DNA of 64,000 nt from Celoporthe dispersa (GCA_016584495.1 WAID01000013.1:1736001-1800000); one strand, 5' to 3'. Shown: positions 1 to 13,237, counted from the stretch's first letter. Notes: generated from the letters alone by a model not told the origin. Made by a program: numbers and translations.

Positions 1-3000
1 TTGGTGATTTGACCTCTTTTCTTTCTTTCTTTTGTGCCCTTCCTCTTCCTTCTTTTTTGCGCAGACCAGCGTGGGCCTGGGGGTCGAGGGGTGGCGGCCA
101 TTTCCGAATCCTGCGCCGGGAAGAAGTTCACGTGTGCTGAGGCGGAAAGAAAGCCTCCACCGGCCCGCCAGTGTGGGTGCGCATTACAAAAGACAGACAA
201 ATTCATCAAACCCATGCAGTGGCTGACAAGGTGAGCGATCCTGTCACCTCCCGTCACCAGCTGTTGGAAATCACCCACAGGGGGGAGCAGGCCGGCCTCT
301 CTGTGTCGACCAAGCTCGTCCCCGAGGGGCCCCCAGGGAGGGTTCAACCTGGATGTGTTTTCCAAGGACCCGTACAGAAAAGCTCAGGTTATGAAACTGA
401 ACGACAGTTGAAAACGACCAAGGTCGAACATCGGCAAGTGCTCTTGATTTTTTTTTTGTTCGTCTGATCGTCAGCACCTGAGATATTTGCGGGCTTCCCG
501 ATCCGGACCTGTGCGGGCTGCTAGGGTGTTCGAGAAGCTCGAATGCTAAAGGGGGGGGGTGGTAGTCGTACGTGCGTGCGAGCGGGCGAATGGTTGGACG
601 ACATTGGGTGGTGCCTTGGTGACGGATCAGATGTTTTGGTGGCACAAACAATCCTGCTGCACGCCGTCCGCCGTCCGCCGTCCTCCAGCTTGTATGACAT
701 AGCATTGGGTGGCTCCTGAATTTCCGGAGCTCATTACGGCTGGTGTGTTTTGGAGTCCAGAAGATGTGACCTGGATGGCCATGTTTCGAGCGCATGAACG
801 CTCCCCAGTTAGATTTTAAGACTCTTGTTTAGGTTTGCAGGCATAAATGAGACGATGAAGAGGGGACATGCCAGTCGCGACCAGGCCTGATTGATGCCCA
901 CACTACGACAGGTTCGCACTAGCCCTTGATCGCAGGACACAGAGCTGTGTTGTTGTGAGGTGCGTACTGAACCGAAGATGTGATCTCGGGGGGTTGGGCT
1001 GGGGGGTTGGACAGGCAGGATGGGCTGCTGCGTCCCTGGTCTGCTGGTCCCTGGTTGTGTGAGTGCGCACACGATACCATGGGCACGGTCGGGAAAGGGG
1101 GATCTGCCGCCCATCAGCAGATTCGCAACAATCTAGCAAATGCACCCGAGGCGTCGTGGTCCCAAGGTGTGTGTGTGGTGGGGTCACAACGGCCTGCTGC
1201 GGTCCTGGTCCCGTACCTGACGCTTGCTCAGGCACGGATTCCTAATTGGCTGCGCGGAACCACGCGTCTGCAACCCGGCTAGCTGGCCGCCGGTCACCTA
1301 CAGACACACGACGCAGGTCCCAGGGGCCCGGCACACCCAGTGAATTTTAGAAGGGCGGGCGTTAAGCCGTTAAGGTGGTGGGCGGCCTGGCGGCTATGCC
1401 TCGTGTCGCCCCCTGCAGGGTCAAGAAAGGAGTGCGCCGGAGAACATCTTGTGCCTCACGCACATAGGATAAAAAAAAAGAGGTAAAAGCATCGCCACCA
1501 CACACGTCGGATCCAGCAGATCCTCCACATGGAGTGCCAAGTGCGAGCTGTTCTGTTGTGGCTGTCGTGGGCGGAAGAGCAGGTTCCTTTGAGACACGGC
1601 AATTTACCCTCCCAAGCAAGGGACGGCTTGTGTGGGTGGAAGACGGGTCCCAGGTTGACTCAGGCCAGGATGCAAACCGGGTGAGACGGTGTACAGGATG
1701 GACGGAGCGCAGGTCGGAGCGTAGTAAAGGAACCAATCCCAAAACAACGTGTTGGGTGAGCGGAAACACGATGGCTGACGACGAGTCCAGGGCCCAGGCC
1801 TGACGCTCAATGGGAGAAGGGGCTCGCCTGTTCAGCCTCGGACCCAGCGCAGCCAGTCGTCCCTATCACGAGATTACGATGACGACCCAGAATCCAATGA
1901 GGGCCTCTCCACAAGCCGGTATCGTAGCCACCATCTGCCGCGCCACCGACGGCTGGCATGTCTTGACCAGCTGTGGCGGCTTTGGCGGCGCCATCTTGAT
2001 GCCGTGTCGACCAAAGAAAGACCTGCAGGAACAACAGCCTGCAGGGCAGTCAGAAATGGTGCCTCTTGGGCCCATCCAGCCGACAATCTGCCCACCTGCG
2101 CTGCTGGAAGCCGTCTGGACCTTTTTCGCCCCCCCCTTCCCCCCTCTTTCAGCCCATGGCGCACTCGCAGTGCAGAGTGGGATAAGGTGAGATGGCCGGA
2201 GCGTTTACCGATCCAACGTCATCAGATCCCGATCCCGCATCTGCAATCCACGGTTTCAGGCGGTAGTATTCCTGACGGCTTGTGGGGGGCGGGGGAGGAG
2301 GGAGCATAAGAGCATCACAACGCGTAGCCGTGTATGGTAAGTGGCAGAGAAAGAGTGCCCGCGAGTGGGAGGGTGAGGGAGATCAAGTGTGTGTGTGTGT
2401 GTGTGCCTGCCACCAGCCATTATTGTGAGAGGGCATCGCATCGCCGTGGCGAAGAAACCGGGTACCGCTAGGTTGGAAAGAAAAAAAAAGGATATGAAGA
2501 CACCTTTCCATGCAGGCGATGGCGGGGGCTGGGTCTCTGGGGGGTGGACGCCATGTGTTTGAAAAATAGGGGAAGGATTGAGATCGTGCATCAGGGTGTT
2601 TTCATGTTGAGTTACTCGGGTCCAGTGCAGGTGCGGGTGTGCTCAAGAGGTCTCTTCCTGCAGCACCACATCGAGTACGTACATTTCTTGTACCGTTCGT
2701 GCTCCGTTTGTACGGAGTAATACTTAATATGCTACATGCTACCATTCGCACGTAGCTACCGTAGCAGTGGAGCGGGTGAGTGGCAGGCGGCAGGAGGACC
2801 GTGGCCGGGATATACGGGTGGCAGCCAGCCCTGGTCCTTGCAGGACCACTGGCCACAATCCCTGACCCCCGAGGAACCTGGGGCGCTCAGGTTTCTCTGC
2901 TTGTTCTCTTGGTTTTCTGGCTTTTTTTCCCGCCCCAGGACGGCGGAACCCACCCCCTGTGACCCATACCCTGGCGGCCCTGTCTCTATCCTTCAGGAAG

Positions 3001-4637
3001 GGGAACCCCTCTTTCCTCCCTCCTCTGCGGGCTGGGACTGAGCACGCTGGTTGTGCGCAAGGCCCTGCCCTGCCTCCTGGAACGTGGCGGGCTCAACCCT
3101 CTGTAGAGTAGCACTACCGCAGCACTACAGGGCGTACCTTGCGCTAAATTGACACTGACAGGGTCCCGCCCTTCTCATCCCTGTCTAGCCCCATTTCTCC
3201 CGGCAGGGTGCCTGGGTGTCCAATGATCGTGCACTTGGACATGCGCAATGTCCGGTCTTCTTGTGTCAAACACTCAAGTCCTTTTTTCATGAGAGGCGAC
3301 CTGAGCTTGCTCGTCCCCTCTCGGCCCTGCCTTGGGGGTCTCCAGCTCCTTCTCCTTCACCACCTCGTCGCGTCCACCCCCATCTGCAACAACATTCCTC
3401 CCCTCCTCTCCACCACCACCGCCACGCCCACGTGAGATCATCAGGACCCCCTATCATTCTTTTTTTTTTTCTTTTCCCTCCCGCTCGTTTTTGTGTGACG
3501 TCCCTGGTTGTTTGTGTCTGGTGCCTTGTCTTTTCTCTTCTCTCCTTCGCTTGGCGCTCAAGTCCCTTCGGGTCTCGCTTCGCCCTTTTTATTTTCGACC
3601 CTCGCGGGCAGTATCCTTACTTAGACGCTGTCTGCTCAGTCTTGAAGCAGATAGATATCCTTGGCAAGGCTTGAGACATCTGATCTGGGCATCTCCCCTC
3701 AGACCAGACGGAAAGCCAATCCACTCGCTCCACTCGAACCGATCCGACTCGAATCTTTCAAATCACCATCCAACATCGCAACTCCATCACGCACCGACCA
3801 GCAGGGACCCCAGACCAGGAGACACAGGCCGAGAGAACGCTCCCCTCTTATGGGTCCTCGGTTCAGCTCTGGCACGTGAGGATCTCACCATCGGTCAACC
3901 AGTCAATTCTCCTCCATTCCTCGACAGTCGCGGCCCCAGTCCTGTCGACGATTGCTCCTGCCAGATCCATCCTGCAGCGAGTCGCTTCGCACCTGCGCGA
4001 CTCAACCACCAGCTCGCCTCGCCATACCATAGCAGCTGCGGCTATCTGCAGGTCGACATCTCTTGAGCGGCGTGGGCGACATTCCTTAGAGAACACAAAG
4101 CGCCGCCCTCTCCTCGGGACTTCATCCTCGCCGTTGGACTAGGTTCCGTCCTGATTCTTTGAAACGCTTTCGACACTGGCAACGATCAAGAGGTGAGCAA
4201 ACGTCTTCCACGCACGACATCCCTTCGTCTTAAATCCGGTGGAGCCACCACCGCGGATGCACCACTGCCTCTTTCCAGTGCAACCTCTTTTTTTTTTCTT
4301 CTTGAGCACGGTCGCCCCTCGCCGAAACCATCCCCTCTGCTTCTTCTGCAGAATTCGTAGCTATACTTCAGGGACCAACCCCCTACGAGGGTGCGGTCTT
4401 TCGGCTAACTTGAGTCCTTCCAGCTAACGTGGACGTGCGCCGCAGACTTCCCCGGCTCGTCTGATCTCGAGGCGCTGCAACAAATACGTCTGTCCATTGG
4501 CTGGCTCACTGTGAAGCCACGAGTGCTCTGATGGACGCAACCTCGTGAAGGAATCTCTCGTCGTACAGTCGCCTACGTGGCTCGTATCGTGTGAAGGCAC
4601 CGTCATCATCCCGATCTGACCAGCAAATACTACGACG
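1..4637. other. Long gene-free left flank and probable 5' leader of the 4638 gene
   Basis: No convincing coding sequence was found on either strand. Open frames here are short, low in complexity and overlap one another. The left 3 kb is mixed-composition intergenic DNA with a TG microsatellite near 2387. From about 3300 the + strand becomes T/C-rich (for example 3360-3500), which is typical of fungal promoters and 5' untranslated regions. A plausible leader intron could start at the GTGAGC near 4193 and end at the TTCCAG near 4423, just upstream of the start codon at 4638. This is inference; only transcript data would settle it. Confidence 0.5.
2387..2405. repeat. (GT)n microsatellite
   Basis: About nine uninterrupted GT units lie in intergenic DNA with no gene nearby. 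Confidence 0.9.
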
Positions 4638-7600
4638 ATGAATCGCTTCAAGAACAAGAAGAAGGGAGTGAAGGACCTGGACTCGGCCGACGCACGTCCA
4701 TCCCTCGAGTCCGAGTCCTCCTTCTCCCTCTTTCGCCGCGGGAAGAAGAACCTCGAGCAGGAAACGAAAACAGAAATCGACCTATCATTGGCGCTACCTT
4801 CCGAAAATGACTTCCGTACAAGTCTCCTGATGAACGGCCTCTCGGCACGCTTCTCGATGCTCCGCGAGCAAGACGACCCGAACAGCAAGATTGGCAAAGC
4901 TAGTGACGACAGCGTCTTGTTCCCGAAACGTCAATCACGACTCGCAGACTTCGGCTTCAGCGGTGGTAATACCCTCGGCGATATAGCCGAGGTCGAGTCG
5001 ATCAGGGCCCCTGCATTCCTGCGGACGGACTCCATGGCGTCCAATGAGTCCGCCGGGATGATGATGCGGTCAAGACCCTTGGAGAGCAACGTCCTGTTTG
5101 GCGGCAGACAGAAGATCTACAAGATTGCAGCTGGCACTGCCTCGACGAAGAGCGTTGCTGATGGTATGAGTGGCCGCGCCCTGTACGACGATGACGTCTC
5201 CATGTCCGCGTTCCAGAAGTGGAGACAGGCGGAGAAGGAGAAGGAGGCGGAGATGATGGGCAGCGACCAGGAAGAGGACGGCGAGAAGACAATAAGCGAC
5301 GAGGCCAGAGGGACCGAAGATGCATCCTTCATCACGCGATCCGAGTCCCCGTTGCCCCCGGGCTACAACAAGAAGAGGGAGACGTCTTCAACGACCTCGT
5401 CCACCCCGTCTGGCGGCCGGAACTCGACCGCCGCCACCTCAATCGTGTCACAGTCGAACACGGCCCCCAAGGACATCCATGCACAGCAGACAGCAACATC
5501 CTCGGCAGCTTCAACGCCGTCACTTGACCGACATGTCACCCGGACCCGGAGACTGTATGAACAGGGCCTGACCCAGGACTTGCAAGAGCAGCAGCACTCG
5601 GTCCTTTCACGGGTGGACACGCTGGCGCGGCGTCTGGCGGCGCCCGCACTCCCGAGCTGGGACCAAATTCCCCTTCTCCGACCATGCAGACTTTTACGGA
5701 TCGGTGGGCGGCCTATGGAGGTGAGCGTCGGACCGTCGTGACCAAAGGTAGTGCCCCGAATCTGCGGTCCATCAGCCCACCAGCCACTGGCCCTCTCAAT
5801 GGATCCATGACCCTGAATACTCGGGTCTCAAATGCTATCGATGGAAAACCCGGGGTCTTCACGCCTCCGCCCCTAAGCCCTCCGATCAGCGATGCCGGCA
5901 CGGGCGAGCAGGTCCCGCTCAACATTCAACCACAGGACCTCGGTAAAGCGACTGCCATGAACATGTTCCAGAAACCGAACGCGACCTACGACGATTCCAA
6001 ATACGCCGAGAGGCAACGTCAGCTTCAGATTGGCCGAGAGACGCCCACGCGGAGATTCCATGACGATCCCGACCCCTCGTTCTCCGATTCCCGTTCTCAG
6101 TCCGTAGCTTCAAACCGGAGGCAGGACGCGGACACCAAGACGACCATCGTATCGGTACCTGACCAGGCCAAGGCGGCTGGACAGCGGGATGCCGGAGCCA
6201 CTTCATCTAGTGAGACTGTCGAATCCCCAATTCTGAATGAGCATGTCTTCTCGACCCATACTTCCCCCGAAGTCAGACTGGAGAGGCCATCCGATCAGGA
6301 TCATCCCGCCTTTCGCAATCCACCAGCCTCGACACAGGTGTTTTCTTACAAGGCGCAGGAGCAGCAATGGCCTGCAAAGACCGGACTGCTTTCTGTTGGT
6401 CCCCAGGTGCCGACTCTGGCAGACTCCCCCAACGTTGGGGCCTAACGTGGGCTTGAGCGGCATGGTTCGGCAACACCTGCGTTCAGAAAGCGATGTCTCG
6501 TCCATCTATGCTCCACACAACGATGCACAGTCTCCACCTAGTAGACGCGAGGATGCTCACAGGCCAAGCAAGCCCTGGGAGGACTCCGCCTGGAACGGAT
6601 CTCCGGAGACTGGTGCTGAGCTGAGCCCTCCCGACGCAAGAAAGCACGGGTTGTCCAAGGTGGACGAGTCGACAGCGGCACAAACCTCACCAAAAACATT
6701 CCTCGACTCGCCACGTTCTCCAGACGAGGAGGACGAATTTGCCAGTCAACTGGCCAACGCACGCCGACGTGTAAGAGAGAAGCTCACCTCGTTCGTCGAG
6801 ACCGATGCCCAGTCGTTCTCGCCACCAACAATGGCAGCGCCTACAGGTGACCTGCCGACCCCACCTCCACGATCGAATCCTCTGGGTATCTTGAAAGTTA
6901 AGAGCAGCCGCGGGTCCCTGATCGACCGAGGCCGGGAGGCTGCACCGCATTCCATCAAGGAGCGCGACGAGGCTAATGATACCGAGGCGCGGTTGAACGA
7001 AGAGGAGGATGCGCACCCCAGCCTGAGAGCCTTCCGACAGGCAAGGCGGGAAGTTCAGAGGCGCAAGGAAGTCGAGGCGGGAGTAAGACCTTTACCGCCT
7101 ATGGGACAGCCACCGATGCCTGCGCCGTCGGAGCAACTACCTGGCGCAGCTGGTGCACGACGAGGAACTTCACGCACTCCTAGCAGGGAGCGTCAAACCG
7201 TCAACCCCCGCCAGTATCGACAGATGAGAGAAAACTCTCCGCAAGACGCACCCCAAGCGCCTCGATCGCGATCGAAAGCCGCTCGAGACCGTAGCGGGTC
7301 TGAGAACAGCGAAGGTTCAGGTCGGTCACGAAGCAGGCCTCCGCCACCAAGATCAAGGGACCGTCCGGAGTACAGAGAAGGCCAGCCCATGCCTGCGGAG
7401 ATGCTCGGTGCGCCCGGTCAGCACAGCCCCATGATTCGGTCCCCAGGACTGCCTGGTACCGATATTCGACGTTCGCCGCATATGCCGCCCGTCGGTGCCT
7501 TTCCAAGTGGTCCCCGCGCAAATGGTCCAGGGCCGTACCAGGATGGCAACGGCCCTTCAGCAAATATGAGAAGCCACCCGGGAAGGTCGATGACCGGGCC

Positions 7601-8324
7601 CATGCCTTCTGGGCCATTTCCTCTTTCTCCTCAAGGCGGAAAATTCGACCTCCCTCGCGGCCCTTATCAGTCTATTCACGCCCCTGGATCAGCCCCTTCG
7701 ACACCTACTGTCCCGCTCCCGCGACGCCCGTCTGTCCCTACCAACCCACATGCGACTGCGACCGGCTCGACACTTACTGACTCCATGAAAAGGGTCGTGA
7801 ATAAGAAGGACATCTCCGAGCCGACGTTTGTGATGTCGACGTCTCGAGTTCCGACGACGAACTTGCCGTCTTCTGCTGCAGGAGGGAACAGGTCGAGGAG
7901 CGGAAGCCTCGCTGACCCCGGCTCACCACCACCACCCCTCCCACCCGTCAACCCGAGGCGGAGGCGTGATAGCTCTCGAACAAGGACAATCATGGGAGGC
8001 CTGATGGGCAGCCGCAGGGGCGAAGAGCCAGACAATGCTGCCTTTAGCGCGAGTTCGCCACAGCTGCCGATCGCGTCCCCTCCGGTAGCTCCTTTCGCCC
8101 AGGCCGCTGAAGGAGACCGGAACAGCGCCTTTTCGGCAAACGACGAAGGCCGACGCAGGCTGCGAAAGGCCAGCTCTGAGATGAAGATGGACGCGCGAGC
8201 CACCATGGGACCTGGCAAGCGGGTCAGCCCACCGCAGGTTGCCGTCGGTCCGCCGGCCGGCCGAGCCGTGGTGATGGGCTTGCGCGGAGGGCCTTCGCCC
8301 AACCTGCCTGGCGGCATGTTCTAG
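4638..8324 (+). CDS. Large Ser/Pro-rich conserved fungal protein, two apparent frameshifts
   Basis: This is a conserved filamentous-fungal protein of unknown function, about 1,228 residues after correction. It starts MNRFKNKKKGVKDLDSAD and ends LPGGMF. Composition is Ser/Pro/Arg-rich and mostly disordered. More ordered blocks are the segment around LYEQGLTQDLQEQQ (near residue 310), the GKATAMNMFQKP block in the middle, a helical charged stretch with FRQARREVQRRKEVEAGV, and a C-terminal VVNKKDISEPTF block. These recur in the homologues I remember. Reading needs a frame change near 5631 (one base missing, between TLARR and GGARTPELG) and another at 6426-6430 (one extra C in a run of five, between TLADSP and GPNVGLSGM). 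No GT-AG intron fits either site, and the protein on both sides is family-like, so I read this as one gene and not three. There is no signal peptide or membrane segment; a cytoplasmic or cortical scaffold is a guess. Confidence 0.75.
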
Positions 8325-9143
8325 CCGACTGGCGCCACATCAACAACAACATACTTGACAACTTATTCGACTGAACCGACCCGACCTACGAAGTCGCTTC
8401 AGGTGGCTGCTTTTCAGTCAGCATTTCCCCTGCAAATGGCATCAAAACTGGCATGGTCGGCGTAATTTGGCTCATATATGATGAGATCGCGCGTGAGGGG
8501 ACAAGACAAAAATGAGAGAGCGAGATACCTTTTTGTATAATACATGTGTTCATGTTGAGGTCTTTCGGTCTTTTTGCTTCTTCCCTTGCACTATCCTTAT
8601 CTTTTTTCTTTTCCTTTTCTTTTTTTCTTTTTTCTCTCTACTGGACAAACCGTGGTGAGGGAGGTCCGGTGTGGCCCCGAGGACATCAGGAGTTCCTATT
8701 TTTTATTAAGTATTCGAAGGGGAGGAGGCGACCACATGCGATGCGAAGATGGAGTTGAGAATGGGGTGGCTGAGACGGAGGAGGTAAGGGGTCAGGAGCA
8801 GGCGACCAGATCCCTTATCCTCACGACGATTCCTTGCGCTGGACAGGAAATATGAAGGAGGCATGCCAGATCCAGGCCTGGAGGAAGGAGCTTTGCCGAG
8901 GCAGACAAAACGGGACACGGCAGCGAAAGTAATCTCTAGTCGGTAGTGCTCGCCAACGTGCGTATCAATCAAAGTGATCAGTTGATCAATCAGCCTCAAG
9001 AACTATCGGCCCTCTAAGCTTACACTGTTGTTGCTTTGACATTGTAGGAGGGGAAAAAGAGAGGTTACAAATCATACTAGACAGAATGAAGTCCTTTTTC
9101 CAAACCGAGAGGAAGAGAGACGTAGCAGTCCAAATGGGGAAGA

Positions 9144-9182
<39 letters not shown>

Positions 9183-9255
9183 CGTAATCAAAAAGAACTA
9201 TGTCCTGTTAAACTATGGCGTATTCTCGTCGTCGTCCTCCTTCCCAGCCGCTCTC
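8325..9255. other. Convergent 3' region between the 4638 gene and the P450
   Basis: This holds the 3' untranslated regions of two converging genes. The + strand has T-rich tracts at 8590-8640 and an AT/TG microsatellite near 9144-9182. No coding sequence is supported. Confidence 0.6.
9144..9182. repeat. Compound (AT)n(GT)n microsatellite
   Basis: About eight AT units run directly into about twelve TG units, immediately downstream of the P450 stop codon. Confidence 0.9.
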
Positions 9256-10399
9256 CTAGATGTTATCCCCTGTCGTGCCGCCGCCCCGACTCCTCACCTT
9301 CACAAACACAGGCAGCCCACCCTCCATGGGCAACGTCAGGCTGCTCTTGCTCCTCCTCTCCGTCCCCTCGTAGGCGGGCACAAAGTCAAACGACCACGCA
9401 ACGGCTGCGATGACCTGCACGGCGACCAGCTCGGCCATGCGTCTGCCCAGGCACGTCCTGGGCCCGCCGTTGAAGACGGGGAACTCGGGGGCGGGTCTGG
9501 CTGCCGTGGTTATCGCCGGCGGACCCCCGCCGGCCGGGTGGTTCTGTTGGAGCCAGCGCTCCGGGCGGAAGGTGACGGCGTCGTCGCCCCATGTGAGGCG
9601 GGAGCGGTTCATGGCCCAGGGGCACCAGACGATGACGGAGCCGGCGGGGAGGAAGGTTCCGTCGGGGAGGGTGGTGGCGGACTGGGCTTGTTTGATCTCG
9701 AAGGGGATCGGGGGGCGGAGGCGCAGGGACTCGAGGAGGACGGCGTAGGTGTAGGGGAGGGCGGACGGGGTGAAGAGGGTTGGGTTGAAGGGGAGGCCGT
9801 GTGGGGCGGAGGAGGAGTCAGAGGAGTCAGAGGAGGAATCGGAATCCAGGAGGGACTGGACTTCGCTGCGAACCTTGGCGTAGGCGTAGCGGTGGTGCAT
9901 GAGGAGGTGGAAGGTCCACGTCAGGGCCTGTGCGGTCGTGTCGCGGCCTGGATGGGGTGTCAGCGAGGGGGCCATGCATCGGTGCAGCACGTTCTCTCGC
10001 GTTTAAAGACATGGCGGTTCTTACCAGCGGAGAGGTAGTTCAGCGCTGCATCTGCGACCATGCGCTGGTCTCCGATCGAGTCCAGCAGCGACTGGATCAG
10101 GCTCCCGGAGATGCCGTCGAGCTTCTCGCTCCCGGATGCTGCTGCTGCCGCCGCTGGAGCGGCCACCAGCCCTCCTGCGGTCCTCGACGGCACTATCGAC
10201 GATTCTCTTGCCGAATGACCTGATGACGGCGACGGACCTGCGCATCCTCGAGCCCAAGAAGATCTCGGTGACCTGCCATAGCGGGTTCTGTACCCGCTCG
10301 GCACAGACTCCAGAGGCGTAGTCGAAAGCAACGCTGAAGTCGTCATCGGCGTGCATCTCCATCTGCGCGGTAGGGAAAATAAGACACAATATACACATC

Positions 10400-10439
<40 letters not shown>

Positions 10440-11396
10440 AACACGCATGTGTGTGTATGTGGGGAGAGAGAGCTGATCAAGCTCGTGGGAGGAGGCGGGA
10501 AGGACAGCAGCGGAGGGGACGAGGGCGTACGTTGTATGCCATCCTGCCCATCAGCTGGCTCGTGATCTCATGGAACACGGCTTGCAGGTCGGCCTCGCGA
10601 CGGCCGCCGCCGCCACAGCTGGCCTTGAGGTGGCTGATGCCCTGGGCTAGGTACCGCGGCAGGGCGACGTCCGTGAGGACCTGGAGGTTCTTGTTGTTGA
10701 GGAAGCTCAGGCCGGCCTTGCGCTGGACCCGCCAGAGCTCGCCGTCTGAGTTGATGATGCCATGTCCTGCCAGGGCCCAGCCGTGATCAGCCAAGAGGAG
10801 CCACCTCGCCGCATGATGATGCTATCATCCCTGGGTCGCCCGGTCCTCGTGCTCTACTCACCAAACAGGTCCCACAGGGGCTTCTTCATAAACTCCCCCT
10901 TCGCGAAGACGCCCTCGTTCCTGAAGACAAACTCCAGGTTCTTGGGGTCACTGATGACAACGCCAGGCGGCAGGCTGGGCACGTAGAGCTCAAATGTCTC
11001 GCGGCCAAAGAGGCTCTCGCACCTGACGAACCAGCCGAAGAGCTTCTCCCGGGCCTGGAGGAAGAGGAGGCCGTTGCCCACCAGGGGCAGCGTGTTGGGT
11101 GGTTTTCTGTTGGTGCGCGGGCGGCCGTGGCGAGGTCTGGTTAGCTACCGTAGAGCGACTTCTAACTGATGTTGAGTGATGTGCTGTGCTATGTATAGTG
11201 TTGACGTGGGCACGGCTGCTGCAGAGGAGAAGGGGAGAGAGGGAGAGGGGGAGAGAGAGCCGCCGACTCACCTCAGGCACTGTCCGTCTCTTGTGATGCC
11301 ACTTTTCCTCAGGGCGGAGGAGAGGATGAGGCTGACGAGGAGGGCTGCTGCTGCGAAGCTGAGCCAGCCCGTAGAGATGCTGCTGAGGCCGGCCAT
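9256..11396 (-). CDS. Cytochrome P450 monooxygenase, CYP52-clan-like, five exons
   Basis: A membrane-anchored haem monooxygenase of about 544 residues. Exons are 11396-11272, 11106-10862, 10766-10531, 10362-10025 and 9947-9256; all introns are GT-AG and phases match. Visible features are an N-terminal hydrophobic anchor (about residues 6-25), an I-helix AGRDTTAQ near 313-320, ExxR as ESLR near 386, FRPERW near 441, and the haem loop FNGGPRTCLG with the Cys ligand near 479. The order, the LFGHGIIN block and the MEMHADD segment resemble fungal P450s related to the CYP52 alkane/fatty-acid hydroxylases; the substrate is unknown. One extra G in the GGG run at 10170-10172 (CCC on +) shifts the frame in a poorly conserved Ala-rich linker; removing it joins the two halves. 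A Ser/Asp-rich insert lies near 348-360. The gene is divergent from 12056. No biosynthetic core gene is adjacent. Confidence 0.85.
10404..10437. repeat. (AT)n microsatellite inside a P450 intron
   Basis: About seventeen AT units lie within the intron 10363-10530, followed by a short TG-rich stretch. Confidence 0.9.
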
Positions 11397-12055
11397 GGCT
11401 GCTGGGGCTGCCTCGTCTCAGACCTTGTGTTCTGGTGGTGTGAGGTGGTGGTTTGTGGCGCCTCAGCCTGGAGTGCGCTCAGTGCCCAAATAGTGGGGGG
11501 GAGGGGGGAGAGGGAGACCGTGTGCGTATAACCACCACAGCACGGCAGCTAACTGTAGAGGTGCTAACAGCGCATGGGTGACGGTGACTTCCAGGGGACC
11601 CCCGCCCCCTAGGCAAGGGATCTAGCGCAGCGTACAGAACACCAAGGCTACGGTACAGGTTGCGAGCTAGGGCCCTCAGCCCCTGAACCGAGCTCCCGAA
11701 ACACAGCACGGTGACCCCCCATCATCGTCATGGGATGGAACACCCTTGTCTCAACCGCCCGTCTCAAGAGCTCATGATACACTCTCACACAGCACACGCA
11801 GGAAAGGGTTCAACCGCTCTTCTTTTCTTTTCTTTTTGGTCTCTCTTCTTTCTTTCCAGTTTCCCCCTTCCTCTCCTCCGGTTCGTCCTCATCCCAAGCT
11901 CAAAAGCTACACCTGAGGTGACGCCAGTCAACAGAGCAGCCAGCCAGGTCGATTGAGAGATATAACCTCTCTCCCTCTCTCTCCCTCTCTCTCTCACCTC
12001 TTTTCTCTCACTGTTTCCCACTCAGAGACCTCTAGACAGAGTACTACAGCTCAAG
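11397..12055. promoter_or_regulatory. Divergent promoter region of the P450 and the 12056 gene
   Basis: About 660 bp separate the two start codons. The right part (11820-12000) is strongly T/C-rich on the + strand, typical of a fungal core promoter for the rightward gene. I could not assign a specific transcription-factor site with confidence. Confidence 0.5.
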
Positions 12056-13237
12056 ATGGCGCCCTGGCTACCACGCATGCACGTCTTTGAGATCCACGAC
12101 CAGCCATGGTAAGCGCATACACACCTTTTCCCCCTTCCTCCTCAAATCCCCCCCTCCCCCCCTCCTCTAAAAGAAAAAAAAAACCAAAACCGAAGGAGCA
12201 GGACGACTAACAACCAACCACCACCATCTCCTCCCAGGTTCCACCCTTGGTTCCGCGCCAAGGTCCAGGCCGCCCTGACGGAAACCTGGCTCATGAGCCT
12301 CCGCCCCCTCCAGCCTGAATCTCCGGCTTCCTCCATCGTCGCCAGGATCCTCGCAGACGACCTGGGCGAGAAGGCGGGCGACTACGTCTTTGTGGACTAC
12401 TGCGCAGGCGGAGGGGGGCCGACGCCTTGGATTGAGAAGTACATCAACGACGGGCGGACGGCGACGACGACGACAAAACCTCTCCTCGATGGTGCTGGTG
12501 GCGGCGGCGGCGGCGGCGGTGATGATGATGATGCGACCAAGGCCACCAGCAACGGCAGCGCGAAGGGTGAGGATGACCACCACCAACAACAAAAACAGCC
12601 AGTCCACTTCGTCCTCACAGACCTCCACCCTCACATCCCCAACTGGGCCCTCTCCGCCGCCGCCTCCCCCAACATCCACTACGCCCCCAGCCCGGTCGAC
12701 GCCTCCGCCTCCCCGCCAGACCTCCTCAGCACCATCGAGCCGCCCCTCCCGCCCCCTTCCCCCGCCGCCGCCGCCGCCCGGGAGCAAAAGCCCTTCCGCA
12801 CCTTCCACCTGGCCTTCCACCACTTCCCGGACCCCCTGGCCCGCGCCATCCTGCGCGACACCCTCCAGGCCTCCTCGGGCCTGGCCATCTTCGAGCTCCA
12901 GGACCGCACCCTCCGCTCCTTCCTGTCCGTGCTCCTCCTGGGCCTCGGCGTCCTGGCCTTCGCGCCCGTCTTCGCCTGGCGCTGGCGCAGCCCGGGCACC
13001 TTGTTCTGGAGCTGGGTCTTGCCCGTGCTCCCCTTCGTGCTGGTCTGGGACGGGTGGATGTCGTCGGTGCGGACGCGCACCCTGGAGGAGGTGGAGGACC
13101 TGATGCGGACTTGTGGCGTGGGGGAGGGAGAGCTGGGGAGGTGGCGCGTGAGGAGCGGGAGGGTGACGCATCTGCCCCCGTGGGCGGATGTGAACTGGAT
13201 CATCGCTACCAAGGACGGGGAGGGAGAGCAAGTGTAA
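12056..13237 (+). CDS. Conserved fungal membrane protein with methyltransferase-like glycine motif
   Basis: Two exons, 12056-12108 and 12238-13237, give 350 residues; the intron has a GACTAAC branch point near 12205. The N-terminus (MAPWLPRMHVFEIHDQPWF) runs across the splice. A segment VFVDYCAGGGGPTPWIE resembles SAM-dependent methyltransferase motif I, and VLTDLHPH and TFHLAFHHFPDPLA resemble later class I methyltransferase blocks. The C-terminal third carries two hydrophobic segments (around FLSVLLLGLGVLAFAPVFAW and WVLPVLPFVLVWDGW), so membrane attachment is likely. Homologues are widespread in filamentous ascomycetes as uncharacterised proteins. A low-complexity Gly/Asp/Gln-rich insert (about residues 96-140) interrupts the methyltransferase-like part and is probably a loop. 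Enzymatic activity is inference only. The gene is convergent with PEPCK. Confidence 0.8.

Noticed and set aside
3332..4066. 244-codon + strand frame upstream of the 4638 gene
   Set aside because: Ser/Pro/Phe low complexity from C/T-rich leader DNA; overlapping frames are equally open.
5553..5660. Intron to explain the first frame change in the 4638 gene
   Set aside because: Would delete the conserved LYEQGLTQDLQEQQ block; a single missing base explains the sequence better.
9160..10038. 292-codon + strand frame opposite the P450, starting in a GT repeat
   Set aside because: Begins in a microsatellite and is antisense to the haem-binding exon.
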